From Competibacter_A sp003527885 (GTDB lineage Bacteria > Pseudomonadota > Gammaproteobacteria > Competibacterales > Competibacteraceae), in contig DAORPQ010000004.1 of NCBI GenBank assembly GCA_035442025.1, positions 1 through 64,000 of the forward strand: a DNA stretch of 64,000 nucleotides. The letters are read 5' to 3'. Position 1 is the stretch's first letter, and the number at the start of each line of letters is the position of its first letter. Made by a program: the position numbers and the translations under genes. The notes beneath the pieces were generated by a model. The model did no database searches and was not told the origin of the DNA. It saw only the letters and a program-made list of their open reading frames with translations. Below, piece after piece: positions 1 through 8,703 of this stretch.

Positions 1-2257
1 TGGGTGTTACCGAAGCGGTAGGCGTGTGCAAATTCGCGGCGAGACGCGCCTCCACCGCAGCAGTTTTCGCGGTTTCCAGCGCGGCCGCCAATTCTGTCTG
101 TTTGGCGCATTTTTCAGCATTCCTGGGGGCTGGGGTCGGATTGGCCGGATCGGTCGTCACCAGATCGCACACGCCCGGATTCGCTGCGGTGAAGGCATCA
201 AAAGATGCTTGAGCTTTCGCCAAGGCTTCTTCCGCGACGATTGCCGCTGTTTCCGCCGGATCTTTGATCACGACATCCACCGCAATCGGTATCCCCGGCA
301 GCGGTGTCCGCCGCAGCGCACCGCCCGATACCAGCCCGCCATCCAAAACCTGCAAGGTGACCGGCAAATTGAGTGCTGAACCCGGCTCCATCGTTTGAAC
401 GACCGAGATGAGGGGCGGCCACACCTGATCGCTGATCAAGGGTTGGATTTGTGAGGCCAATTGTGGCGGCTGGGCGATAGTCACAATACTGTTGTCTGGA
501 ATCCCTAAATACCAATGAGTCAGCACCGCCCCCACTTGGCCGCCGTCCGATTCCGCTGCCAGCATAAAGCGTCGGCCCACTTGGCTGGCCGGATAATTCA
601 TTATCGTACTGGCCACACCGCTGGCGTTGGTCGATACCACAATTTCATTGGTATCGAAATTCGCCACGTTCCCCTTATAGGGCGGACAACCAACCGTGTA
701 CCAGACGTTAGCGCCCACGTTCTGGCTGACCTGTTTGAAAGGCGTATTGACGAGCAGCATGTTTCCAGCCCGTCCGGTAATAATCCGGCTTCCACCGTGA
801 TATTCAAGTCGGCCTTCCGAGGGCAGGCCGTTGATCGTACTGGGGTTCGAATTGATGATTTCCGGATCCTGCAGCATCAGCAAACACAGCGGATCGGCGA
901 TCGCGAACGAAACCCCGTTGGGTACCATGAACGGATTCAAGGTATCTGAAGTGGTCCGTTTGACCGTGCGGTTGGGCGCAAAGAACTCCAAACCACCCTC
1001 ACGCGGATCGCCGGTGTAGCCGGTGATGGCGAACTCGCCATGCCCTTGATCGGGATAACGGTTCTTGAGCATATCCAGCGGCGAATCGATCAAGCGGAAA
1101 GTAATCGGCGTTCCTTCCGGGGGCGGGTTGCCGAAACCATCGCTGGCGATGACCGAAACGACGCGGCTATAGACCCCGTTCCAGACGCTGTCGCAAGGCT
1201 GTGCGCCGCACTGCCCCTCAATGGCCAGCAAATTGTTCTGGCCCGCAAACACCGCATCGGCAAAGGGTCCGGTAAAAGTCAGCGACGCGATCTGGCCGGT
1301 TCCGATCGATACCGTGGCATAGTTGGTGATGGGTACTTGAATGCCATTGTCGACATTGTTATCGGCGCGATCCGCCGTGGCGGCGATCACCACCGTACCG
1401 GGTAGCGTCCCGCTGTGCAAAGCGACGGTCGCCGGACCACCGAACAAAGCGCTGGATACGGTAGCCCCTTCTTGGGCGTTACCCTTGACGTCAGTCGCGC
1501 TCAACCACTCACCGCCGTTGGGGCGGTTTGCCAGCATCTCAATCCTTAAAGGATTGCCCTCGCCTTGATTGATAGCTTGACCGAAGTCATCGCTTAAAAA
1601 AACCTGGAACAGCTTGACGCTGCTTTGGCCCGCATTCGTGGTTCCCACAGGGTTGGTGCGAATATAAATGGGTCCTGGATCCATCAGGAAAGTCACTGCC
1701 GACGGTTTGCCACCGCCGCTGCCACCACCGCCTGTCACGGTGATCGTCAAACTGGCGCTCAATACTTGGCCCGTTGCCGGATCAGCCGCTGACGCCGTTA
1801 TAACGACAGGGCCTGGCACACTGCTCGCGTGAAAGTGGAAGGTCGCGATCCCCGTCGCATCTTCAAACGCTATTTGGCGAAAAGCGATGGGAACCGTGGC
1901 AGAAGGAGGGCAGGTAGCGCCTGTCGGGCATCTTTCGTGTTCAGGATCACCGTCAAGATAGAACAGCGCGCCACTAGAAAGCCCCCCTGAAATAGCGACA
2001 TTGATAGGGGTAGCAATTAAGTTGCCATTCTTTTTGACGGTAACCGTAATGGTGTTGGTATAAGGCCCGCCAATTTGCGGCCCTAGGTTATTAATGTTAA
2101 CCGGCAATGTGGTCTTATCGGCCGCTATTTGCACAGAAGCCGGATCAGGTCCGAAGAATCCGGCGGCGAGCGCGTCACTCATCTGCCAACCCATCAGCAT
2201 CAGCGCCAACAGGAATAACCGGATAACCCCTTTTAGGCTATTTGTAAAGATTCGCAT
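1..2257 (-). CDS. Secreted multi-Ig-like (invasin/Big-type) protein, 3' end outside window
   Basis: The frame is open without a stop from the ATG at 2257 to the left edge, giving 752 visible codons. The N-terminus is a signal peptide: MRIFTNSLKG, then a hydrophobic stretch, then an Ala-x-Ala-like site near residue 32. Repeated beta-rich segments resemble bacterial Ig-like (Big_1/invasin) domains, with recurring patterns such as ATGIATFHF, GPATVALHSG and ASGVASTIM, each followed by a strand. A Gly-rich linker (GGGGSGGG) separates the first domain from the next. From about residue 655 onwards the sequence is Ala/Glu-rich and looks helical. The gene begins 34 bp after pilQ on the same strand, so it is probably the distal gene of the pilus operon. 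I infer a surface or secreted structural/adhesive role. No catalytic motif is seen and the exact family is not recognised. Confidence 0.8.
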   Translation of the reverse strand, partial: MRIFTNSLKGVIRLFLLALMLMGWQMSDALAAGFFGPDPASVQIAADKTTLPVNINNLGPQIGGPYTNTITVTVKKNGNLIATPINVAISGGLSSGALFYLDGDPEHERCPTGATCPPSATVPIAFRQIAFEDATGIATFHFHASSVPGPVVITASAADPATGQVLSASLTITVTGGGGSGGGKPSAVTFLMDPGPIYIRTNPVGTTNAGQSSVKLFQVFLSDDFGQAINQGEGNPLRIEMLANRPNGGEWLSATDVKGNAQEGATVSSALFGGPATVALHSGTLPGTVVIAATADRADNNVDNGIQVPITNYATVSIGTGQIASLTFTGPFADAVFAGQNNLLAIEGQCGAQPCDSVWNGVYSRVVSVIASDGFGNPPPEGTPITFRLIDSPLDMLKNRYPDQGHGEFAITGYTGDPREGGLEFFAPNRTVKRTTSDTLNPFMVPNGVSFAIADPLCLLMLQDPEIINSNPSTINGLPSEGRLEYHGGSRIITGRAGNMLLVNTPFKQVSQNVGANVWYTVGCPPYKGNVANFDTNEIVVSTNASGVASTIMNYPASQVGRRFMLAAESDGGQVGAVLTHWYLGIPDNSIVTIAQPPQLASQIQPLISDQVWPPLISVVQTMEPGSALNLPVTLQVLDGGLVSGGALRRTPLPGIPIAVDVVIKDPAETAAIVAEEALAKAQASFDAFTAANPGVCDLVTTDPANPTPAPRNAEKCAKQTELAAALETAKTAAVEARLAANLHTPTASVTP

Positions 2258-2291
2258 GGTTCCACCCACTCGTGACATTACAGCCATCCCA

Positions 2292-4547
2292 TCAACGCTC
2301 GGCAACGGTACCGTTTTTCAGTATTTGCGGCGTTACAAAAATAAGCAACTCGCGCTTGGTATTCGTTTTATTGGTATTGCGGAACAAATACCCTAGCAGC
2401 GGCACGTCACCTAACAACGGCACCTTGCTGACATTATCGTTTTTGGTCTGTTCGAAAACGCCTCCCAGCACCACGGTTTCTCCGTTATTCACCATCACTT
2501 GGGTTTCGAGCTCGCGTTTGTCAATGGTCGGCTGCGTTCCCGTCGAGGTCGCGACATTGGCACCCTGCTCGTCCTTCGAAACCTTAAGGTCCATCTTGAT
2601 GCGGTCATCCGGGGTGATTTGGGGTGTCACTTCCAATTTCAGGAACGCATCCTTGAATTCGACCTTGGTTCCATCCTGGCTCACTGTCGCATAAGGGATC
2701 TGCCGCCCTTGTAGAACAGTGGCTTTCTTCAAATCCGCCGTCACCACCTTCGGATTTGACACCACCTCGCCTTGGCCTTCCGCTTGCAGTGCGGACAACT
2801 CCAGATCAACCAGATAATCGGCCCCCAAAATCGCAAAGGCCAAACTAGGACCCGCCGCCGGCAAATTCACCCCCAGCCGTTGGCCGAGGCCCGGAATCTC
2901 CGCTGGGAACGGCTGACCGGTCGCAATCAAATTATTGACGGCGCTGTTGACGATAGTATCGGTACCCACCGAAGTGCCACTCACCGCATTGACACCGCTC
3001 CCGGTCTTCCTGACGCCCGTCACTCCAAACCGCGCGCCCAAATCCCGGCTGAAGTCGTTGCTGGCGATGACCACCCGTGAATCAATCAACACTTGGCGGG
3101 CCGGCGTGTCGAGCTTGGTCACCAAGTCGCGGACTTCGGCAATCTTGTCGGGGACATCCTTGACGATCAAAGTATTGGTCCGGTCATCCACGGCGACATC
3201 ACCGCGGGGCGACAACATGCTCTGCCCTTTCTCGCCAGCGGTTTTCAGCAGATTCTTCAGATCCGCCGCCTTGGCATAATTGACTTGGACGATTTCAGTA
3301 CGCAGAGGAATCAACTCCTCCACCGTCTTGCGCGACTCCAGGTCCAGCTTTTCACGCGCCGCGACTTCCTCGGTCGGCGCGATAAAAACGACATTACCGT
3401 TTTGTCGCATGGCCAACCCCTTGGTGCGCAAGATAATGTCCAGCGCTTGATCCCACGGCACATTTTGCAAACGCAATGTCAGATTGCCTTTAACGCTGTC
3501 GCTGACCACGATGTTCAAGCCGGTGAAGTCCGCCAAAATCTGCAAGATCGCCCGCACTTCGATATCTTGGAAATTCAGCGATAACAGATCGCCCTTGTAC
3601 TTTTTCTTGGAAGGGTCAAGCTGCGCCTCTTTTTCTTCCTGTTCCGGCGTTTTCTGAGGCGGACGAACCTCGATCACGTAAAGATCGTTAGCCTGATAGG
3701 CTAAATATTCAAAGGGTGGGCTGGGTTGAATGCTCAGCCTAGCGCTGTTTCCGCGATTCAGTGCTTCGATGGTCGTGACCGGCGTGGCGAAATCGGTCAC
3801 ATCCAAGCGCCGCTGCTGGCCGCTAGGCAATGAAGCGCCCTGGAAGTCAGCGACGATCTGCGTGCCTTCCTGCCTGACGTCGACCGGAATGGCGGAATTG
3901 GACAGTTTGACCGTCACCACACCCTGACCGCCCGGACCGCGTCGGAAGCTCACATCGCCAATATTGCGCGGCGCGGCGCTGACCGGCGTCGCAACTGGCC
4001 GGGTCGCCTTCCGTGAGGCCGCCGCCGCTGCGACCGACGTGGCCGGAGTCGCTGCCGGCGTTTTGGCGGCGGCCGTTCCGGCATTATCCAACGTCAACAC
4101 CACGGCGTTGCCCTGAACTTGAACGTTATACGGCACCAAGCGCGCCAGATTCAACGAGGCTCGGGTCCGATCGGAGCCTTCCAACACGCTGATCTTGTCA
4201 GCGACCCCTACATTGATGGTCTGCTGGCGCGTGTTGAGCCCGTTGCGCGTATCCAGGAAATCCAGAACGATCCGGGCAGGTTCGTTGATGGTGAAACTGC
4301 TCGGAGGCTTGGCTGGCGGCCCCGACAAGCGGAACCGGAGTTGCAGGCGGTTGCCGGCCAGCGGGCTGATATCCACCGCTTGCAATACTGATTGCCCCGT
4401 GGACGGATCGGCGGCGATCGCCGGCGGACTCCATCCGCCCATCAGGATCAACCCCAAAACCAGGACTATTGGCGGCAGCCACCCTAGCGGCCACCCGCCA
4501 TCCCACCGCCGGTCATGTTGGCCTTCGCTCATGGACCTGCTTGTCAT
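2292..4547 (-). CDS. pilQ: Type IV pilus secretin PilQ
   Basis: PilQ forms the outer-membrane ring through which type IV pili extend. The order of parts fits the family: a signal/hydrophobic segment near residues 22-45, two AMIN-like domains (about 55-130 and 190-270), a linker, an STN/secretin N0 domain beginning near KKKYKGDLLSLNFQD, an N1 domain, and a C-terminal secretin domain containing VPLLGDVPLLGYLFR, a hallmark of secretins. The reading frame extends to 4616, but I chose the ATG at 4547. It follows a strong purine-rich ribosome site (AGGGGGAAG) and leaves a 16-nt gap after pilP instead of an overlap. The length of 751 residues is normal. It is the fifth gene of pilMNOPQ. Confidence 0.96.
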   Translation of the reverse strand: MTSRSMSEGQHDRRWDGGWPLGWLPPIVLVLGLILMGGWSPPAIAADPSTGQSVLQAVDISPLAGNRLQLRFRLSGPPAKPPSSFTINEPARIVLDFLDTRNGLNTRQQTINVGVADKISVLEGSDRTRASLNLARLVPYNVQVQGNAVVLTLDNAGTAAAKTPAATPATSVAAAAASRKATRPVATPVSAAPRNIGDVSFRRGPGGQGVVTVKLSNSAIPVDVRQEGTQIVADFQGASLPSGQQRRLDVTDFATPVTTIEALNRGNSARLSIQPSPPFEYLAYQANDLYVIEVRPPQKTPEQEEKEAQLDPSKKKYKGDLLSLNFQDIEVRAILQILADFTGLNIVVSDSVKGNLTLRLQNVPWDQALDIILRTKGLAMRQNGNVVFIAPTEEVAAREKLDLESRKTVEELIPLRTEIVQVNYAKAADLKNLLKTAGEKGQSMLSPRGDVAVDDRTNTLIVKDVPDKIAEVRDLVTKLDTPARQVLIDSRVVIASNDFSRDLGARFGVTGVRKTGSGVNAVSGTSVGTDTIVNSAVNNLIATGQPFPAEIPGLGQRLGVNLPAAGPSLAFAILGADYLVDLELSALQAEGQGEVVSNPKVVTADLKKATVLQGRQIPYATVSQDGTKVEFKDAFLKLEVTPQITPDDRIKMDLKVSKDEQGANVATSTGTQPTIDKRELETQVMVNNGETVVLGGVFEQTKNDNVSKVPLLGDVPLLGYLFRNTNKTNTKRELLIFVTPQILKNGTVAER

Positions 4548-4563
4548 GACACTTCCCCCTTCA

Positions 4564-5160
4564 TCATTGGGTAAGCGACAGGAACGCATCCCGTTCCTGC
4601 CAGCGTCCGGGCCCATCCGGAACGATCTCCTTCAGATCAACCCGCTGCTCCGTAATATTGAGAATCTTGCCGTGGTTGGTGCCCAAATAATTATTTTTCT
4701 GAACTCGATGCACGACGCCGTCCGGAGCCAACACCAACGCCCACAATCCCATGTTACCCCCTATCCGAAAAGTCCCCATCATCTTGAGAGAACCCAGGGA
4801 ATATTTTTCGAGTTCCTCCCGGACCCGGTTCGGATCGGGCCGAACGCCGGTGTAATTGGCGCTCTGCACCGCCGCGGCTTCCCGGGTCATCTCCAGTTCT
4901 TCTTCCTGCGCGAACGGCGCCACCAGGAACGGGTCCTTGACCCCCTGAGCCGTATAGGCAAAAGGCGTGTACGGTTTGATCTCCGGCGGCGGATCAGGCT
5001 TCTTGATCGGCGTGGTGCGCTTGGTGTTCTCCACAAACTGCTGCACGTCGGTCAGATCCTGCTGCGCGCAACCAACCAGCGTGACGAGCGCCGCCACCAC
5101 CAGCAACACCCTCCCCCGAACGGATGCAGCGATGCAGCCCGGTTGAGAATCGATGTTCAT
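4564..5160 (-). CDS. pilP: Type IV pilus inner-membrane lipoprotein PilP
   Basis: PilP is the periplasmic lipoprotein that links the PilN/PilO inner-membrane platform to the PilQ secretin. The sequence shows a lipobox (LVGC, Cys31) after a hydrophobic segment, then a Pro-rich disordered linker (KKPDPPPEIKPYTPF). The C-terminal beta domain includes the conserved SLGSLKMMGTF and NYLGTNHGKI stretches of the family. The start overlaps the end of pilO by 4 nt, which suggests translational coupling. Its place between pilO and pilQ is the canonical one. Confidence 0.95.
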   Translation of the reverse strand: MNIDSQPGCIAASVRGRVLLVVAALVTLVGCAQQDLTDVQQFVENTKRTTPIKKPDPPPEIKPYTPFAYTAQGVKDPFLVAPFAQEEELEMTREAAAVQSANYTGVRPDPNRVREELEKYSLGSLKMMGTFRIGGNMGLWALVLAPDGVVHRVQKNNYLGTNHGKILNITEQRVDLKEIVPDGPGRWQERDAFLSLTQ

Positions 5161-5834
5161 TTCTTAACAGCCCCCTGTCCTTTCTGCTGCCCGGCCGCGG
5201 ACGGAGCACCGCCCTCTTCCATGTACCGATAAGTTTGCAAGGTGGCTTGAATGTCGACCTGCCCTGGATTTTCTCCTTTTCCGGTTTTTGCCGCCTTGGC
5301 GCCGGCGGGAGCAGCACGGACCAGCGTGGCGTTCTCCAAAGTCACGATTCGGGGCAAAGCCGCGACTCCGCTGACGAAAGCGCCAAACTGATGGTAGCTG
5401 CCCCGCGCTTTGATGGTAATCGGTTTGGCGGAGTAGAAATCCTTGGGTTGCTCGGCCTCCGGTTTGAACAACTCGAATTCCAAGCCATTTTTCTTGCCGG
5501 TATTGGAGACGTTCTCCAGCAGCTCGGGCATTTCGGTTCCGGTCGGCAATTGCCCCAACATGACCTGCAAATCCGCTTCCATCTGTTTCAGCTGCGCCCG
5601 AAACGATTCGAGATTGGCCGCCACCCGCTGTTTTTCGATAAAATCTTGTCGCAGTTGCTGCTCTTCGTTGGTCACTCGCTCCAGTTCGGCCAGTTGGTCG
5701 CTGGTAAAAACGTAATAACCGGCCCCCAGTACGGCGGCAATGACCAGAATCGCGAGCACCACCTTGCCCGCCAACGGCCAATCGCCCGCCTCTCGAAGAT
5801 CGAAATCGTTGAGGTTGATCTCGGATAGCCTCAT
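5157..5834 (-). CDS. pilO: Type IV pilus alignment protein PilO
   Basis: PilO is a bitopic inner-membrane protein that dimerises with PilN and contacts PilP. A short cytoplasmic N-terminus is followed by one membrane segment (about residues 22-45) and a coiled coil of about 50 residues rich in Glu/Gln/Leu. A ferredoxin-like periplasmic domain contains the typical GSYHQFGAFVSGVAALPRIV strand-helix. It overlaps pilN by 4 nt at its start and pilP by 4 nt at its end. The length (225 residues) is usual. Confidence 0.95.
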   Translation of the reverse strand: MRLSEINLNDFDLREAGDWPLAGKVVLAILVIAAVLGAGYYVFTSDQLAELERVTNEEQQLRQDFIEKQRVAANLESFRAQLKQMEADLQVMLGQLPTGTEMPELLENVSNTGKKNGLEFELFKPEAEQPKDFYSAKPITIKARGSYHQFGAFVSGVAALPRIVTLENATLVRAAPAGAKAAKTGKGENPGQVDIQATLQTYRYMEEGGAPSAAGQQKGQGAVKK

Positions 5835-6403
5835 GTTTTACCTCTCCCCTCCGCTTGATTTGCCTCCAGCTTGAGCGGGACGATCAGCTCGAACACCCGT
5901 GTCTGCACGCTGTTCACGTTGCGGGTTTCGATCACTTGCAGCACCGGCTCGCCGAAAAGATTGGCGCCCCGAATGCTCTTCATAAAATCGGATATGATGT
6001 TGTCGGATCGGGCGATGCCATTGAGCGTGACTTGATTGCCGGCGGTCTTGAAGCCCGTCAAAAAAATGTCTTGCGGGATCAATCGCACCAGCTCATCCAA
6101 CATCCGTACCATTCCGGGACGGCTGGCCTGCAATTTCTGGATGACGTTAAGACGCTCCACCAGTCGGTTCTTGGTTTTTTGTAACTCTTGCAACTCTTCG
6201 GCTGCTTTTTTGAGCCGGGCGATCTCGCCGCGCAGGTAATTATTGCGTTCTTGCTGATACTCGATCCGATGGTTAATTTCGACGTAAGCCGCGAATACGA
6301 GCCCTATCGCGCCCAGCGCCGCGGCGGCCAGCAGAGCGAGCAAATCGCGCTGCCGCTTGGCGCGGCGTGCTTCGCGCCAAGGCAATAAATTGATGCGCGT
6401 CAT
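5831..6403 (-). CDS. pilN: Type IV pilus assembly protein PilN
   Basis: PilN is the inner-membrane partner of PilO. Its N-terminal cytoplasmic peptide binds PilM, and the diagnostic INLLPWR motif is present at residues 4-10. A membrane segment (about 22-42) and a coiled coil follow, then a periplasmic ferredoxin-like domain with LIPQDIFLTGFK. At 190 residues it has normal length. It starts one base after the pilM stop codon and overlaps pilO by 4 nt, so the genes are tightly coupled. Confidence 0.96.
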   Translation of the reverse strand: MTRINLLPWREARRAKRQRDLLALLAAAALGAIGLVFAAYVEINHRIEYQQERNNYLRGEIARLKKAAEELQELQKTKNRLVERLNVIQKLQASRPGMVRMLDELVRLIPQDIFLTGFKTAGNQVTLNGIARSDNIISDFMKSIRGANLFGEPVLQVIETRNVNSVQTRVFELIVPLKLEANQAEGRGKT

Positions 6404-6404
6404 G

Positions 6405-7523
6405 TCAGTCGAAGCTCCTCAGGGCCAATCCTCCCGCAATCGCCAGCAGCGGCGCATCGCGCAGCAAAGCGCCGCTGTTTACCCTGACGGCGCTGCCCAT
6501 GTTCTTGAAGGGATTGGCGACCACCGCAGCGATGCCTAAAACGTCCGCAACCACCCGATCCAATCCCATGATCATGGCACCTCCGCCTACCAGAACAATA
6601 GTATCCACATTATAGCGGCCGGAGACATACTGGTCGGAGGAAAAAAAGAATTGCAAGCCGTGTCCGATCTGTTCGGCCAGCATTTGCTTGAACGGATCCA
6701 ACACCGCCACGGCCAAATCGTCGGCGCCTTGTCCGGAGCGTTTCATGTGCTCGGCCTGCTCGCGGGGCAGTCCGTAGAATTCGGCGATCCGTAGCGTGAG
6801 CTGATCGCACCCGAAGCCCTGCTCGCGGGTAAAAATGACCCGGTCCTGTTGCAGGATGTACAGGTTGGTCATCGTCGCGCCGATGTCCACCAGAGCGGTC
6901 AACCCGTCTCGTCCCTTGGCCAAACTGATCGATCCGCTTGCGCTTCCGCTTTCGGCCTTGGGGAGTGTATCCGCGAGCAAGCGAAACATATTTTCCAGAG
7001 CGTACACTTCCACATCCACGACTTCTGGAACCAATCCCGCCTCTTTGAGAGCGACCTCCCGAGTGTCGACATTTTCCCGGCGGGAAGCCACCAACATGAC
7101 ATCCTGCATCTCGCTGTTGGCCTGAGAGGGTCCCTTGACTTCAAAATCCAGGTAAACCTCTTCGATCGGATACGGAATATACTGGGAGGCCTCGATCGGC
7201 ATATTGGCTTCGATGTCACTCTCTTTAAACTCCGCCGGCATGGGTACGGCGCGAGTGATGACGCTGGAAGTCGGCACGGCGACCGCAGCCCGTCGCAGCC
7301 GGGTACCGGATCTGCGCCACGCGCGCTTGATCGCTTCGCCGACCTCGCCGGGATCGGTCAAATTACGGTCTTCCATCATTCCTTCACCGAGCGGCTCGAT
7401 CGCGAAGGCCTCGACCCGAAACCGTTGCCCCGAACGGCTCAGTTCGATCAGCTTGACCGCCGAGGGACTGATATCGATGCCCAAAATGGGTTCTTTACGA
7501 GTGAACAGAGCCAATTTATGCAT
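6405..7523 (-). CDS. pilM: Type IV pilus actin-like ATPase PilM
   Basis: PilM is a cytoplasmic actin/FtsA-like protein that binds the PilN tail and couples the pilus motors to the membrane platform. Phosphate-binding motifs typical of the fold are visible: LGIDISPSAVKLIEL near the N-terminus, ALVDIGATMTNLYIL in the middle and IVLVGGGAMIMGL near the C-terminus. The length of 372 residues is a little above the usual ~355 because of a short Ser/Gly insertion (about 200-212). It is the first gene of pilMNOPQ, and the promoter should lie in the AT-richer stretch 7524-7660. Confidence 0.96.
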   Translation of the reverse strand: MHKLALFTRKEPILGIDISPSAVKLIELSRSGQRFRVEAFAIEPLGEGMMEDRNLTDPGEVGEAIKRAWRRSGTRLRRAAVAVPTSSVITRAVPMPAEFKESDIEANMPIEASQYIPYPIEEVYLDFEVKGPSQANSEMQDVMLVASRRENVDTREVALKEAGLVPEVVDVEVYALENMFRLLADTLPKAESGSASGSISLAKGRDGLTALVDIGATMTNLYILQQDRVIFTREQGFGCDQLTLRIAEFYGLPREQAEHMKRSGQGADDLAVAVLDPFKQMLAEQIGHGLQFFFSSDQYVSGRYNVDTIVLVGGGAMIMGLDRVVADVLGIAAVVANPFKNMGSAVRVNSGALLRDAPLLAIAGGLALRSFD

Positions 7524-7747
7524 CCTCTACTAAATCGGATTAGACGAATCAAACCCACTTGGTGAATATAGCAAACAACCCAAATCAAAACATGAAAAAT
7601 GTGACGCTAGCAGGAAATAATGTCAAGATTGTACGCTGCAACGCTACCGGTGTGGTAGAAAAAGACCACAGTAATGGTGGGTCTGGCTGACGATTCGTCT
7701 TGACTCTGGCCGCTTGCTAGCCCTCACCCCCCTCTCGGAGTTTATCC

Positions 7748-8362
7748 ATGGCCCGCCGTCATCGCGACCATCACCGCCTCAAAACCTTGCTGGCCCAGGA
7801 ATGCGCCCGCCTGATGACAGAGGAAGGGATCAAGGATTTTCGCACCGCCAAGCGCAAGGCGGCCTTGCACTTGGCGATCAATGATAAAGCGGCCCTACCT
7901 GACAACGCCCAAATCGAACAGGCCGTGCTCGAACATCAGCGCTTGTTCCATGCCGAACAGCAGGTAGATCGCTTGCGCGAGTTGCGCCAGACCGCTTTGG
8001 AAGCCATGAGTTTTCTGGCGCGCTTTCGCCCAAAACTCGTCGGATCGGTGTTGAGCGGCACCGCCGGCCCCCACTCCGACATACAGATCCACCTGTTTGC
8101 TGATACCCCCACGGATGTCCTGCTGTTTTTGATGGAGCACCACATTCCCCTGGAAACTTCGGAACGCCGCCTCAAGCTCAATAACGGCGATCACGTCGTC
8201 TTACCGGTCTTTGGCTTCAGAGCCGGCGACACGCCCATCGATCTGACGATTTTCGCGCCTTTGGACGAACGGGAGCCGCCTCGCAGTCCGGTCGATGGCC
8301 GGCCCTTGCGGCGCGCCGGCCCGACCGAAGTGGAGTCATTATTAGTCTCCGACTCGCCCTAA
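7748..8362 (+). CDS. Conserved protein with a nucleotidyltransferase-like motif
   Basis: The predicted 204-residue soluble protein has an N-terminal helical region rich in Arg/His/Lys. A central segment, LVGSVLSGTAGPHSDIQIHL, resembles the GS...D-x-D signature of minimal nucleotidyltransferases. The second acidic position is Gln (DIQ), so catalytic activity is doubtful. It may be a degenerate member or use other residues. It is divergent from pilM, with a 224-bp shared upstream region, and a hairpin followed by seven T lies just after it. No function can be assigned with confidence. Confidence 0.7.
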   Translation: MARRHRDHHRLKTLLAQECARLMTEEGIKDFRTAKRKAALHLAINDKAALPDNAQIEQAVLEHQRLFHAEQQVDRLRELRQTALEAMSFLARFRPKLVGSVLSGTAGPHSDIQIHLFADTPTDVLLFLMEHHIPLETSERRLKLNNGDHVVLPVFGFRAGDTPIDLTIFAPLDEREPPRSPVDGRPLRRAGPTEVESLLVSDSP

Positions 8363-8388
8363 GCGCGGTCCCGAACAGCAGATGTTGC

Positions 8389-8418
8389 AAAGCTTCGCGG
8401 TGAAAAGCGGCTTTTTTT
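8389..8418 (+). terminator. Probable rho-independent terminator
   Basis: AAAGC and CGC pair with GCG and GCTTT, with a two-base bulge and an 8-base loop. The stem runs straight into seven T. It lies 26 bp after the nucleotidyltransferase-like gene. The stem is imperfect. Confidence 0.5.
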
Positions 8419-8430
8419 GACGGAATCTGT

Positions 8431-8703
8431 TCAGGCGGCGGGCGCGGAACTGGGGTGGATATCCACAAAGTGTTTCAGCACCAGCTTTAACTCAAGCGCT
8501 TTCTCGGGGTGACCGCGCCGGCGCGCTGCCTCGATATTATCCAGGATAATCCTTTTCAGCATCGGGACACCCTCGGGGTTATGCACCAAGTAGCTGCCCA
8601 CCTCTAAAGCCGCCATCTCCGGCAGGCGTTCGTGCTGGGCAACCGCCTCGATTTCCTCTTCGGCCAGATCGCTCGCCTCCATACAATCTTGATACATCAA
8701 CAT
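8431..8703 (-). CDS. Small conserved hypothetical protein (90 aa)
   Basis: The start is the ATG at 8703, immediately after a strong AGGAGG ribosome site seven bases upstream. This gives a 90-residue acidic, mostly helical protein beginning MLMYQDCMEASDLAEEEIEA and ending in LVLKHFVDIHPSS. No signal peptide or membrane segment is visible. The strong ribosome site and the clear codon bias support a real gene. I do not recognise the family. It is convergent with the nucleotidyltransferase-like gene. Confidence 0.7.
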   Translation of the reverse strand: MLMYQDCMEASDLAEEEIEAVAQHERLPEMAALEVGSYLVHNPEGVPMLKRIILDNIEAARRRGHPEKALELKLVLKHFVDIHPSSAPAA

